Positions 12,394 to 23,674 of a stretch of DNA of 64,000 nucleotides are shown in pieces. The DNA is taken from contig CAICTM010000207.1 of NCBI GenBank assembly GCA_903772945.1, forward strand, positions 1 through 64,000, given 5' to 3'. The notes beneath the pieces are model-generated. The model saw only the letters and a program-made list of their open reading frames with translations. It was not told the DNA's origin and did no database searches. Source of the stretch: Seminavis robusta (Eukaryota > Bacillariophyta > Bacillariophyceae > Naviculales > Naviculaceae). The position numbers and the translations under genes were made by a program. Within the stretch, counting starts at the first letter, position 1. Each line of letters begins with the position of its first letter.

Positions 12394-13827
12394 TCAGTGC
12401 TGGGGCACAGTAGCGACCAAGGCGCTTCCTTTCATTGACTCGCCCTGTCTCCCACAGGCAAGTACCAAACCCATCATACAATCATAATAATGTGAGTGGT
12501 CCGCAAGTGTCCCTGTCAAAAGAGTAGCGGGAACTTGGCCATCCAACTCTCGGATCGGTAATGCAGTGTGGCTGCGAGTCAGCCCGCAGAAGACGAAACA
12601 CATGTCCCAGAGGCATTCCAAGCTGTCAGTAGTCGTCATTGTTCTTCTGTAAGTTCTCTTCAGCTCTCGGATTAGGTCTTCCGCAAAGTTCTGGTTGGGT
12701 GTGTAAGCCTCAACTGGATGGATAGGGCACTGAACTCGTTGTGCCTTTCGTCGAAACTCTCCCATAGTAAGCTCCTTCGCGTTGTCTGGGATCAGGACTC
12801 TTGGTACTCCAATCTTCTGGAAAAGTGAGTCTAAAGTCAAGTGAGCCTCCGACTTGGTCTTCATCGGGTCAACATGGCACCAATGAAACGGTGTGCAGTA
12901 GACCTGGGCACACTTGTTTCCCAGGAGGGAAGTGACCTTGCCGTAAACAGTGTCGGTATACATTTCAACGTTGAGCCGAGGATATCTGAGTTGATACGCC
13001 AATGGCTTCATCCTCCGCCCTCCACTCGTGTGGGTGAAATCACGAACCGCTCGCTGAGTTGTGTTCGCGATGGTTTTCTTGGCTGCTTCCAACCCAATAT
13101 TCCACCGCTTGGCAAGTGCTTCCGCTGACACGGCTCCCTTCCTGGTAGGGGGTTTCGTCTTGGTAGCAGAGATCTGGGCTTGAAGGGCTGGCCCAAGACT
13201 GTTGACGTCAATTGCAACGGATGATCTTGATTCCAGAATTGACCTGATCGACTGAATTCTCCTATTCCGTCCCCTTTCACTTGGCATGTCCGAATCCAAA
13301 GCGGCTCTGAGAGAGGACTCGAGGTCAGCCGACTGGGGATCTTGAGGGTTCCAAGGAGATTCGGATGTCATGTGAACGTGAACGAAGTGATCTGGAGAAT
13401 TGACTTCATGGGCGGTGGGCTTCCGAACCTGGAAGTATGAGATAACACCGTCCAGTTGGAGTGGGATTCGTAGGTCACCACAAATGATGGAGTGGGATTC
13501 ATTGGTTCTGTCTTCAAACGGTAGGTGCAACAGTGGCACATCGTTGACAACTAACTGGTGATGTCGCAGCTGAGCTGGACAAATGAGATTGTTCTGTAAT
13601 GACTTGATAAGCAAAGATTGATGGAAGAATAAAATATAAATTTGAGATGTGAGTGGGTCGTCATAAGCCACAGCCACAGTTACAATTGGTACTTCGTGTA
13701 TGGTTCCAAGATCAGTTGAAAACCCTTCGACGGATATAGTCTCTCCCGTGTCATGTACCACGTAAGCACTTTCCCCAAAGGAACATGTATCGGCATGGCT
13801 GTCAAGCTCAATCCGAGATGATGGCAA
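12394..13827 (-). pseudogene. Copia protease-integrase fragment
   Basis: One 477-codon frame without an ATG, as expected for an internal part of a polyprotein. It begins with a retropepsin-like active site (ELDSHADTCSFG) near residue 7, then the protease body, and then an integrase core whose acidic residues lie in NVEMYTDTV, LIPDNAKE and NQNFAEDLIRELK. It is truncated at 12394 by a stop; shorter frames at 11893-12184 hold the rest of the integrase tail. The protein would process Gag-Pol and insert cDNA in an intact element. Confidence 0.85.
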
Positions 13828-13866
13828 ATGAGTAGCAACGGATCGCAGAGTGCGAACAGCAGAGAC

Positions 13867-15361
13867 TCATGCTCGCCTATTCATCGCATTGCCCACGCTA
13901 GATCCGCCAGGAACATCAGTCCGGGATCGTTTCTCGGCTTGCAATTCCGAGACTTGGGACTGGGTATCTGTCAACTGTGTCTGCAGCTCGGCAATCTTCC
14001 GCTTGTCACCATCGCGGGCGTCCCTAGCCTGTTGCTGCTGCGCCGATGTGAGCTGAGCCCACTCATCGGGATGGTAATATCTTCCTGGGTTATTGGGGTC
14101 AAAACCCCGGCCTTCATGGCCTCGACCACGGCCTCGTCCCCTGCCTCGGCCTCTTCCATAGCCTCGGCCTTGGGACCTACCACCGCCACGCCCACGTCCT
14201 CTTCCACCACCACCTCGACCACGGCCAGACACAGATGAAATATTTCTTGTGGGTCGAGTGGGTTCAGCGACATCAAGTTGCTCGGCTAGGTAATTCATAG
14301 CCTCCTGGAAACTCTCGCGTAGATGCGGAGTTGCTTGGATGACGGACTTGGCGGTCTTGAGGGTTGGGTCTGTAATGCCGGATAGAAGCTTGCGAATCTT
14401 GCGGCTCTCAGTAAAGGTTTCACCAGCGGTTTCCAAATCGGTGAAGGCCTTGGTAAGCCTTTCACAATAGCGCTCAAAAGTAAAAGTTGCGGGACTTCCC
14501 ATCAAAGAAAGTAGTTTCAATGGCTCTATCCGCGAATGCCTTGGTACGAGCCTGGAACGAATCACCAAGATAGTGAACCTTCATGGCCAAGTAAGCTGCT
14601 CGACCGTTCTGTTGCGCTGCGCAACGTTGGACCCATGTCCAACCAGGTCCACCGTGAGTAACCGACCGAATGATGGCCCAAACAGCCTGATTGTCTTGGA
14701 CGAAATGAGGTCCGGTATGTCTTGTTCTCCGAACCAATTCTTCAGGATGCGATGGAAGGCCAAAACCTGGGTCAGCCTCATCTGCAGTGTCGGTATCAGG
14801 TGCTCCTGGCAAAGTGACTTTGGATCTCGTAACATAAGCCAGAGGGGCACCGCAAACGCCTCGCTTGACATTCAGAACGTTGTCAATGGACTCCAGAACG
14901 CGTCGGACATCCTCGACCTTCAAGAGTTGGGGAGGATCCGCAACATCGATCTCTTCTCGTTCGGACTCGTATAAAGCCCAAACTCTATTCAATCTCGCCA
15001 AACTGGCTTGGTTGGGAGTGAACTCACGCTGGATTCGTGTCATGTGAAACTTGTAGAACCGTAGTTGTCTGAGTCGCTTCTCAAAGACAAATCCCAGCTG
15101 TCGTCCACGATTGGGGACTTCTCTGGGCTGAACTGCTGCGGCAGCTTCATCAGTGGCTGCAGCCGCAATGGCTGGATTTGGAATGGTACCGCCTGGTTTC
15201 CTCACATTCTCGCAGATGCTCTTGATATCGGCATCGGTAAAGGTATCGAGTGAGACGAAGGCATCCAATCCTTGATCATTCAATGCTGTCCTCGTGGCTA
15301 GTTCGGCAATACTGATGGTATTCTGTAGATAGTTATTCATGGCTGCAAGATTGCCTGCCAT
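13867..15361 (-). pseudogene. Copia gag remnant
   Basis: An ATG at 15361 (MAGNLAAMNN) opens a 295-codon frame ending near 14474. An overlapping frame (13867-14568) continues the same protein after what looks like a one-base shift near 14490, where similar text occurs in both frames. The C-terminal third has a Gly-Arg-rich RGG-type tract instead of a CCHC zinc knuckle, followed by a coiled-coil-like segment. Gag would form the particle and bind RNA. I infer the assignment from position upstream of protease and from the RNA-binding tract. Confidence 0.7.
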
Positions 15362-16110
15362 ATTCGCCTCCAATTACTTCTTCTCTTGCGGTATCACTTG
15401 GATGAGCAACAGTTGTTGGGTCTTCTTCTCTGCTCCTATTCCAACAGCAAACTGTACACACCCAGACAAGTAAAGCTGTATTCCAGGGAATGAGCTCTGC
15501 ACACCCAGTCTGTGACAGTCTAGGCCAAAACTCTTGGATCAGGCGTCCCCTCTCCTTGGCTCAACCGGTTTCTTTGGTGACAATGAGGCAGGAATTGATC
15601 CAGACTGGAGGGATCAATATTCCAAGTCCAAACCTCTGCTTCCCACTTGGAAGTCTCTATCTCTCGCTCCACTTGAGAGAGCCCCTTCTTCTTGAGAGGT
15701 CTTCTGTTGCTATGCCGCTTGGAGGTCTTCTCTTCTTCTCTCTTCTTCTGTTCGAACAGTAGCTCCGAATCGGTAGCCTCGAATCGGCGACAATGGCGCT
15801 GCTTCGAATGAACGAACGGTTAACAAACTCCTTCTCTTCGAACGAACGAAAGCGTTGCTTCGAACGGTAGCTTCGAACGTCGTTTTGCTTGTAGTTCTTC
15901 TTCTCGTCGCGTTGCCTCGAACGTTGCTTCGAACGTTGCTTCGAACGGTAGCGTCGCATCGAACGGCGACAATGGCGTTCGGACGAACGAGCGGGGTACG
16001 GCCGGCCGTCGTTTCGAACGACCGAACGGTAGTCTTCTTCTTGTGCTTGTCGACCGAACGACCGATCGCTTGTTGTTCGTCTATTGCTAGTAGCTTCCAC
16101 GCCTGATAAG
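15362..16110 (-). other. 5' leader of the Copia element with TTCGAACG repeats
   Basis: Non-coding DNA between the 5' LTR and gag. From about 15750 to 16030 it is built of many copies of the palindromic octamer TTCGAACG in phrases such as CTTCGAACGTTGC, giving a strong potential for secondary structure. Frames read here are repeat artefacts. Confidence 0.7.
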
Positions 16111-16252
16111 CCGAAAAAGGCTGATGATAGAGGAAGGAGGAGTTGATAGAGAGGTTGCTATAGTTGTGTGTGTTACTACTTGGTTGTTGTGGTTGATTTC
16201 TAGTAATCTGGTAACTGGATAGTCATAAATCGCTACCACAGGTCATTTTCGG
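16111..16252 (-). repeat. 5' LTR of the Copia element
   Basis: Direct repeat partner of 9578-9718, differing by one base at its first position and otherwise essentially the same. Near identity of LTRs around a badly broken coding region is unusual and may reflect gene conversion or an insertion that was already defective. Confidence 0.85.
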
Positions 16253-16473
16253 AAGTTCAGAAAAGATGTAAATTTTCGGTGGCTCATATCCCTCCGTAAA
16301 CCAGTAGTATGCTATTGGATCTATTGCTCCTAGCTAGTCTAAAAGTGAGGCTGCAGAGTGCTAAAAACTTCCCCCACTGCTTGTCGTTTGTTATGCATTA
16401 TTTGTCACAGTGTGTCATGGCCGTCGCAGTGCTCGTGCCTGCAGAATCAACGTTTGTGGGGGGCAAATCTTCC

Positions 16474-19400
16474 TTAGACGTCGATGGAAAGGATCGCAAT
16501 ACCGTTGTCCAGCTCCTCGTTCAGCAGCTCCACATGATCTGATGATAGTGGAGCTCTCTTGGGCCCCCCTTCAATGTCACAGCTGCAAGAGCCCGAAGTC
16601 GCAAACTCATCCATCTGTTGATAAATTGCAGTCGAATCCAGCCATTCTTGGCAAGGACCGGAACACCGGAAACTTATGTTGCAACGTAGCGATCCAGATG
16701 TACCATCAATTCGTTCAGTGTCACATCTGATGGATTCTATTCGCCGTCGAAATGGATCACAAAGTTGTAGCGAAAGCTGTTCATATGTTTCCCGAAAAAC
16801 GTCTGCCAGCTCTCTTGCCACAGCCTTCCCAGTACAGCCATCTGGTTGGAGATATCTTGGACGATTCACGTCATAAATTGTTTCGCCCAATGCAGCAAGC
16901 AATCGTCCACCAGGCCCAGGGCCGCCTCCTCCTCCACCACCTCCTCCTCCGGGGCCATCACCTCCTCCCCCCTGCCCACCGCCCTATTTCAAGAACATGG
17001 GACACCGCAAAGTGTTAGCTTTGGGATGCTTGTCGCTTTGTTTTTGAGCTCTTTTCTTTGGATTCAAAACGTACATCACCAGGACCAGGTCCTCCTCCAC
17101 CGCCGCCACCAGGTCCTCCACCACCTCCATCACCGCCTCCTTGGTTGTTATCACCCTGTTCAGATCCACAGCATTCAACAAGAGGGTTAGCTTTTGAGGT
17201 TGCAAGAGTTACAGCCTGGCCTTGTTCATCCCACCGCACAGGACATACCCCACCAACACCTCCTCCATCCCCATCTCCTCCCCCGTCTCCATCTCCGTCA
17301 CCAGGTCCTCCTCCGTCACCATCTCCGCCACCAGGTTCTCCATCGCCGCCCCCGTCACCACCCTCCTCCATCCCCATCTCCTCCTCCGTCACCATCACCT
17401 CCCCCGTCACCATCACCTCCCCCGTCACCATCTCCTCCTCCATCTCCATCCCCTCCTCCATCACCATCTTGCCCTGAATCAGTGTTTCCGGTATCCTGAT
17501 TTCCACCATTGTCTTGCCCTGAATCAGTATTGCCAGCATCTTGGTTTCCACCACTGTCTTGCCCTGAATCAGTGTTTCCATTTCCAGTGTCCTGATTTCC
17601 ACCATTGTCTTGCCCTGAATCAGTATTTCCAGCATCTTGGTTTCCATCACTGTCTTGCCCTCCTCCATCTTGCCCAGAATCAGTGTTTCCAGTGTCCTGA
17701 TTTCCACCATTGTCTTGCCCAGAATCAGTATTTCCAGCATCTTGGTTTCCACCACTGTCTTGCCCTCCTCCATCTTGCCCAGAATCAGTGTTTCCGGTAT
17801 CCTGATTTCCACCATTGTCTTGCCCTGAAACATCCTGATTTCCACCACTGTCTTGCCCTCCTCCATCTTGCGCTGCTGCAGTACCTCCATTACTGTCACC
17901 ACTGCCAGTTCCATCATTTGTGCCACCTTGTTGTTGCTGGCCACCAGTTGTGTCACCTTGTTGTTGCTGTCCGCCATTGTTTGTATCACCAGTGCCACCT
18001 TGCTGTTGCTGGGCACCAGTTGTGTCACCTTGTTGTTGCTGTCCACCATCATTTGTACCCCCTTGTTGTTGCTGGCCACCATTGTTTGTGCCACCATTGT
18101 TTGTGCCACCTTGTTGCTGCTGGCCACCATTATTTGTGCCACCTTGTTGTTGCTGGCCGCCGTTATTTGTGCCACCTTGTTGCTGCTGCCCTCCCTGCCC
18201 ACCGGACTGCTGCCCTCCTTGTTGCTGCCCTCCAGGTTGTCCCTGATTATTGCCTCCCTATCTCACATTAAAAAGAATTTGATGTTTTACATTCACAGCA
18301 AACAATGCAAATGTCAGTTTTAAGGTTGCGTTTTGCTGAATCATTCACTTGAGACGCACCCCATTATTGCCTTGATTTGCTGGTTGCTGGTTGCCCTGGC
18401 CATTGCCCTATGATATACATCAGAAAGAAGAGTATGTTAGCTTTTGAGTTGTGTGTTTCCCTTGTACAAGCTGCCGACATACCCCATTGTTGCCTTGATT
18501 TGGAGGGGCGGGGGGTTGAGGCCTTCCTTGAACCGGCCTGGATGGGGATGGTCGATCTGGAGTAGGTGCGGGGGTAGGAGGGCAATCCAGTTCTCTCTCG
18601 CTTTCATACTCAAATACCAACTCAACTTCAAATGTGTTTCTCCTTTGAGAACATCGGACAGTGGGCCCAGCAAATTCAACATTCTCAGCTGTTGCATCAA
18701 CGCCAGAATTGGAAATCAGAACACTAAGTCCCTCAAGGAAGCCTGTAGCGTTACTGTCTCCTGCAACAAAGATTGGACTTTGTGCGCCGCCTTCAGATAT
18801 GGCGACCATTTCAACCCTCACCACGGCAACTCCTTGCTCATTCTCAACCAACTCAACGTCAACAACTTGGGCACTGCAAACTTCTGTGCGGAGGGCATTA
18901 AAGGAGTCCACAACGAACTGCGTCTTTTGCTCTTCCGAGAGCCCTTCCGAGTCGCCTGTAAATGAGATATCATAGTATCCTGAAACCTCTGTCACATCTC
19001 TGTCACATGATCTGGGAACTACTGTGAGCTGCCAAGCTTTGCTTGGAAACATTTTCTAGCCAAAGAAACAATTCAACCACTTACTTGATATCAGAAACAC
19101 CAGCAACATTTTCCAGAACCCCTTGCTGATTCAATTCCATAACCGCAGAGTCATACTCTACCAAGAACTCGTCTTCTGTTGGTGCCGCCGGCTCCACTGG
19201 ATCTGTATTCGTGGGGCATGAACATCCTGACAATTGACTTTGAAGCCCTCGCCTCTTTCTTGGATCAGACAGCCCGAGAGCCCTACGGAATGCGTCATCA
19301 AAAAGGTTAAACGTTCCTGAATATTGCCAGTCACACCAACACATGAGAAAGAAAATGAAACGACTTGCACATTTGTACCAAGTATCCTACCTGTGTCAGT

Positions 19401-22400
19401 GACTTCACAACCCCTGGGAGATGCAGGAAAAACAAAACGTTAGTGGCATGCTGCTACCATGATGCGATATGATGGGCGTGACAAGAATTTTCCTTCACTC
19501 ACCTGCATTCCCCCGTCACTTGGAACAGTGCCAAAGCAGCATCGTCCTCCGGCCGTGTGGATGTACTGTTCACATCTGCTGCCGTTGTAAAGTTGCTCAA
19601 TCGCCGACTTCTAGCAACCGTTGACAGTGAACTGGGTGTCAGGGTTACATCCAATACGTTTCTGAAGAGTGAATCACATTGAGAGAAGGAGATCTCGTTG
19701 TATGAGTCTTGAAAGGTTTGCTCTAGGACAAGCTTCTCTTCATCTGTCAACAGATTCAAGCTTCCTTGAAGGCCCACAAAAACTGTTGAGGTGAACTGTT
19801 TCACCTCTTCGCTGCACTCCACTTGCTTAATCTCGATCACTTCTTCAACTACGCGCGGGCTTGGATCATTCGTGGTGATCTCCTGCAGATCCAAAACTTT
19901 GCTATTGAAGACCAACTGAAACTCCTCGGTTGTGGGGGATCGTCCTAGGAATGGGAATGTTGAAGAACAGTAGCAAACAGCTGCGTTGGTTTCTTCGTAC
20001 TCTCGTGACGCCAAGAAAGACATCAGAGATGACGATGGCAAAGACGTTAGCGTGTTGACACTTGAATCAGCCACACCGTCACTGAACATAGTTGTCGCAG
20101 TCGTGCAGTCTTGACATTCTACATCAACGATCAATCTCAAAAGGTTTGAGCTGTCTTCCCTGATGAGAACATCGATCTCGTCCTCCTGCTGAAGCTGACG
20201 AGCGCTTGACGGGACATCAAGCACCACTTGCAAGACTCTCCGAAAGTGCATCGAATCGCAGAAGAGAAAGTTCATATTGTTGTATGTTTCGGTGAATCCA
20301 AGTTCAATCGCAGCAAGCTCCGCGTTAGACAGCTGGGTGGAATTTTCATTCAGTCTTAGGAAGATTTCCGTTTGGAAGGCATACGTTTCTGCCGCACAGT
20401 CAAGCTCTTCAACCTCCACAAGATCTTTTACACCTAGCATCGCATCAGGCAAGCTCTGTCGCTCCATTGCCAGGGACCGAAAGCCCGTGTCTAGGGCCAA
20501 GCCAAACTCTATTTCAGTGGGCGACCTGTCTTCCATGCGAGCATTCACGGGGCAGTAGCACGTTTCAGAGAGCCCCTCAACCACATCAAAATGACTTTCT
20601 GATAGATTTAGCGGAGGCGCTTCAATGGACAACTCATCTCTCCAGCTCAGCAATGGAGGTGCAGAGGCACAGTTTCTACATTCGTAGCTGACAGAAACCA
20701 ACCTGATGTTTGCCGAGTTCACCTCCGATTCGGAGGGCATTTGCAGTTGTCGCCTGTTTGTTATGTTTCCTTGGTCAAGAATTGTAAAGTTCAGGGCGGT
20801 CCTGAAGTGGGGATGGTCGCAAGACTTGAAGTTGAGGTTGTTGTATGTGATCCGCATTGAATTCTCAAAATCATCGAGTTCGGAGGAAGCCATGCTGGAA
20901 AGGTCACCATTAAACTCTACGAAGAGCAGCGTGTCACGCAAAGTTGTGTCATTTCCACAATCGTATTCTTCCACTTCTAGAATCTCATCCACAGCATCAA
21001 CATAGTACAAGTCCAAGTAGTCAATAGCCGAGTTGTATGCCTCCTGGAAGACGTTGGCAAAGGCTGCATCTGCGTTACGCGATAGGGGACAATAGCAGCT
21101 TCCTCCATAGGATTGAACGTCCTGGTTGAACCCACTCACTTCCGGGTCAAATAATGCGTCGGGCTCTTCGCCCACACCCACATCAAATAGGCTGGTTGCA
21201 GGGGCCCGGAAGCTAAATGTTATTCTCAGGCGCAAAAGTTGACTCGTGTCGATCCTGGACGGGAACGGTTGCCTCCCTAGCCATTCATCACTGCTCGTCT
21301 CCTCGTCAATGACCACGTCGTCCACTTGGCGAAACAGTGGATTGTCACATTTGCTAAATAGTAGCTCGTTGTAGACCTTCTTGAAGCTGGATTCAAGTGC
21401 TTCCACCTCATACTCGTATAGCCGGTTTGGTCGACCATCAATCTGAAAGAGGACGACCGTTTCCATGGTGCTCTTTGCCGAACTACATTGAACCTCCTCG
21501 ACTTCTATCATTCGTTCCATGGATTCAACACTCTCCAGAAGATCCTCATCATCCAAATCGTCTAGTTCGTCTTGGTAGGCTGCGAAGAACGCACCCGGTC
21601 GAGACAGTCCCGTTCTATTGATATTCCTAGCTGCGCAGAGACAAGCGGTTTCTTCACCTTGCTTGGGCTGATTCGTGTTGCTGCTGCTGATATCCACAGA
21701 CACGGTGGCTATAGACGTGTACTCATCCAGGAGTTCCGGAAGCTGTCGACGACCTCTTTGTCGTCGTCGTCGTCGAGTGGCTACCAATCCGTGGTCGAAC
21801 AAGGATGTGCCAGGGCAGTCATGGCAGTTGGCTTCCGCCACGATCTTGACCACTTGGCTGGCATTGAAACTGCTGGATCTTCCACTTCGGCTGCTTCTCC
21901 CACGCCTGGACGATGGCGGAGGTGAGAGGACGCCAACGGAGACATCCGTGACGCGTCGAAAGTATGGTTCATCACAGCTTTGGTAGCTCATCTTGTTGTA
22001 AGTGGATGAGAATGCAGTTTCCATTGCCTCCTCTTCTGATTCTGACAATAGCTCTGGTTCTCCTTCAAAGACGATAAGGAAGGTGCTTTCAAAGTTTGCC
22101 ATGTCGGGACTGCACGGTATTTCGCTCGCTTCTGATATCCGTGTCACTTCGTAGTTGGAGGTTTCGCTAGAAGTGTCCGATAGTTCGTCATTGATGTACT
22201 CTCTGACATAATATCTCGGTGGTCCTTGGCTACCTCCTCCAAGTTGTCGTCTCCTACACCCACAGTCATCATCATCATCACCCGAGTGATCCAACTGCCT
22301 TCTATTGTCGTCTAGAGGGCTAGATCCTTTCAGCCCCCTCCTCTGGCCTCTTCTTCTTCGCGTTTGCCCGGATCTAGAGACGCTGATTTCGTCTTCTGGT

Positions 22401-22918
22401 CTAGCAGGTGGACGTCCAAAGAGGATTCCTCGTTCATTTTGTCGACATCCTTCGCAAAAGCCAGTGACCTTGTACAGTATTTGCATTTCATTGTGGGATA
22501 TAGATGTCACGGAATCTGCCTGGGCCACCACTCGTGTGATGTTGCGATATTGTCGATCGCAAGGGTAGTAGTATTGGGCAAGATCGTTGTAGCTTTTCTT
22601 GATGGCGCTTTCTAGCATTGCCAGGTCGGACCCAGTGATTTGGTCCGGGTTGCCTTCGTGGGATATCAAGAGGGTTGTCTCATATTCCTCGGGATTTTCA
22701 GAACAAGCAAACACCATCTGTTCTTCCTCGAGACTTCTTCTTCTTTCTCTCTTGTGGCTATTGCGTATGCTAGAGTATCCATTGGTTCCTATATCCGTAT
22801 GATCATGATGCAATGCTGTAGTTTTCTCGTCCCTGAGGTGCCGTGAAGCATCAATATATTCAGGGGTAGCAATAGATATCAAGAACCACAGTATCAGTAG
22901 TCTATTCAATTTCATCAT
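16474..22918 (-). CDS. Large secreted multi-repeat protein, eight exons, one apparent frameshift
   Basis: Start MMKLNRLLILWFLISIATPE is a signal peptide. Exons read as 22918-19503, 19413-19391 (23 nt), 19316-19085, 19041-18483, 18407-18360, 18257-17249, 17155-17075 and 16983-16474. Introns are GT-AG, 74-102 bp except a 43-bp one at 19042-19084 that is less certain. The first exon has six copies of a roughly 170-residue module with a Cys, a helix (ETYNNMNF-like), CD..FR, a beta-strand and a C..C pair; further copies follow in exons 3-4 and the last exon. The middle is low complexity: QQQQGGTNNGG, then NQDTGNTDSGQD, then GGGDGD repeats. A one-base shift near 17358-17366 in the GGGDGD tract gives an early stop unless it is an assembly error. 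Function unknown; a wall or extracellular-matrix role is a guess. Confidence 0.8.
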
Positions 22919-23674
22919 GCCGTCTCTTTTAAAAGATAGATGCTTCTATATGCTATATGGCTAATAGCAGTGGCCAACAATGTAACTGATGGGAAAGCAA
23001 CAAGGTATTGCCGGCTACCCGTGGTTGCATGACAGCTGACTCACTCGATCGATGGCGCTCGATGCAGCCTGGTTTCAATGGTTTGTTTGGAGGAAGCTCG
23101 GCACCTTCGGCTTTTCTCTCGCGTTCATTCGTTCATTCCACATGCTTTTTTGGAAGCATGTCATCCTACCGGTACTTTATTGTCCATACTGAGGTAAGCT
23201 AAGGCTTTCTGTTGGACGATTGCTTAACAAAGTTGTCCACAAAGATTTAACAGATACAGAAATAAAATAGGTGGGAGCACTTCAAACATGCGAGTTGGCA
23301 AAGCCGTCCTCGTGGTCTCGGTTCGTGGTGCTGTGGTGGGGGATCACAACCCAACCATGCTTGGTTACCCATTCTCCCCCAACAAATAGAACCTTCACGG
23401 GGTCCTTCCAAAACAACCAGTCACAAGAATCGTGCCAAACCCAAGAGGTTGCGGCCTTGCGGGGTGCACAACATTACCATTGGGTACACTGTAGCCAATA
23501 ATGATACTATTCGTTTCAAAATCAAGTATGTGTTGCTTTGATTGGGGAATCTTGGTTGCTTGGCACTCATCTAGCCGGGGAAGAACCTAACTATAGTAGG
23601 CTGGTACTTGCACCAAGATAACCAAGCAGTGCCGACCTGCGCTTCCAAGAACGCCACATTCATTCAACCTCACG
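22919..23674. other. Intergenic region, 756 bp
   Basis: Lies between the start of the secreted repeat protein and the stop of the next minus-strand gene. It probably holds the promoter of the former. No gene, repeat or RNA is recognised. Confidence 0.5.

Larger units (their letters stand above)
9578..16252 (-). mobile_element. Degenerate Copia-type LTR retrotransposon
   Basis: A direct repeat of about 141 bp bounds the element (9578-9718 and 16111-16252). Between them, on the minus strand and in the usual Copia order, lie gag (about 15361-13867), protease and integrase (13827-12394), then reverse transcriptase and RNase H (about 11858-9930). Gene order plus protease-integrase-RT identifies Copia; similarity to diatom CoDi elements is from memory of the family. 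All coding parts carry several frameshifts and stops, so the element cannot move on its own. A purine-rich tract (TTGAGGGGA, minus strand) abuts the left LTR, as expected for the polypurine tract next to the 3' LTR. No clear target duplication was found. Confidence 0.9.

Noticed and set aside
17015-18202. 395-codon minus frame (NNKVAQ, MVEIR text)
   Set aside because: Mostly an alternative phase of the Gln/Gly/Asp repeats; only its last part, after the frame break near 17360, belongs to the gene.
17222-18271. His/Leu/Cys-rich plus-strand frames of up to 349 codons
   Set aside because: They arise from the low-complexity GGGDGD and QQQQGG exon on the other strand.
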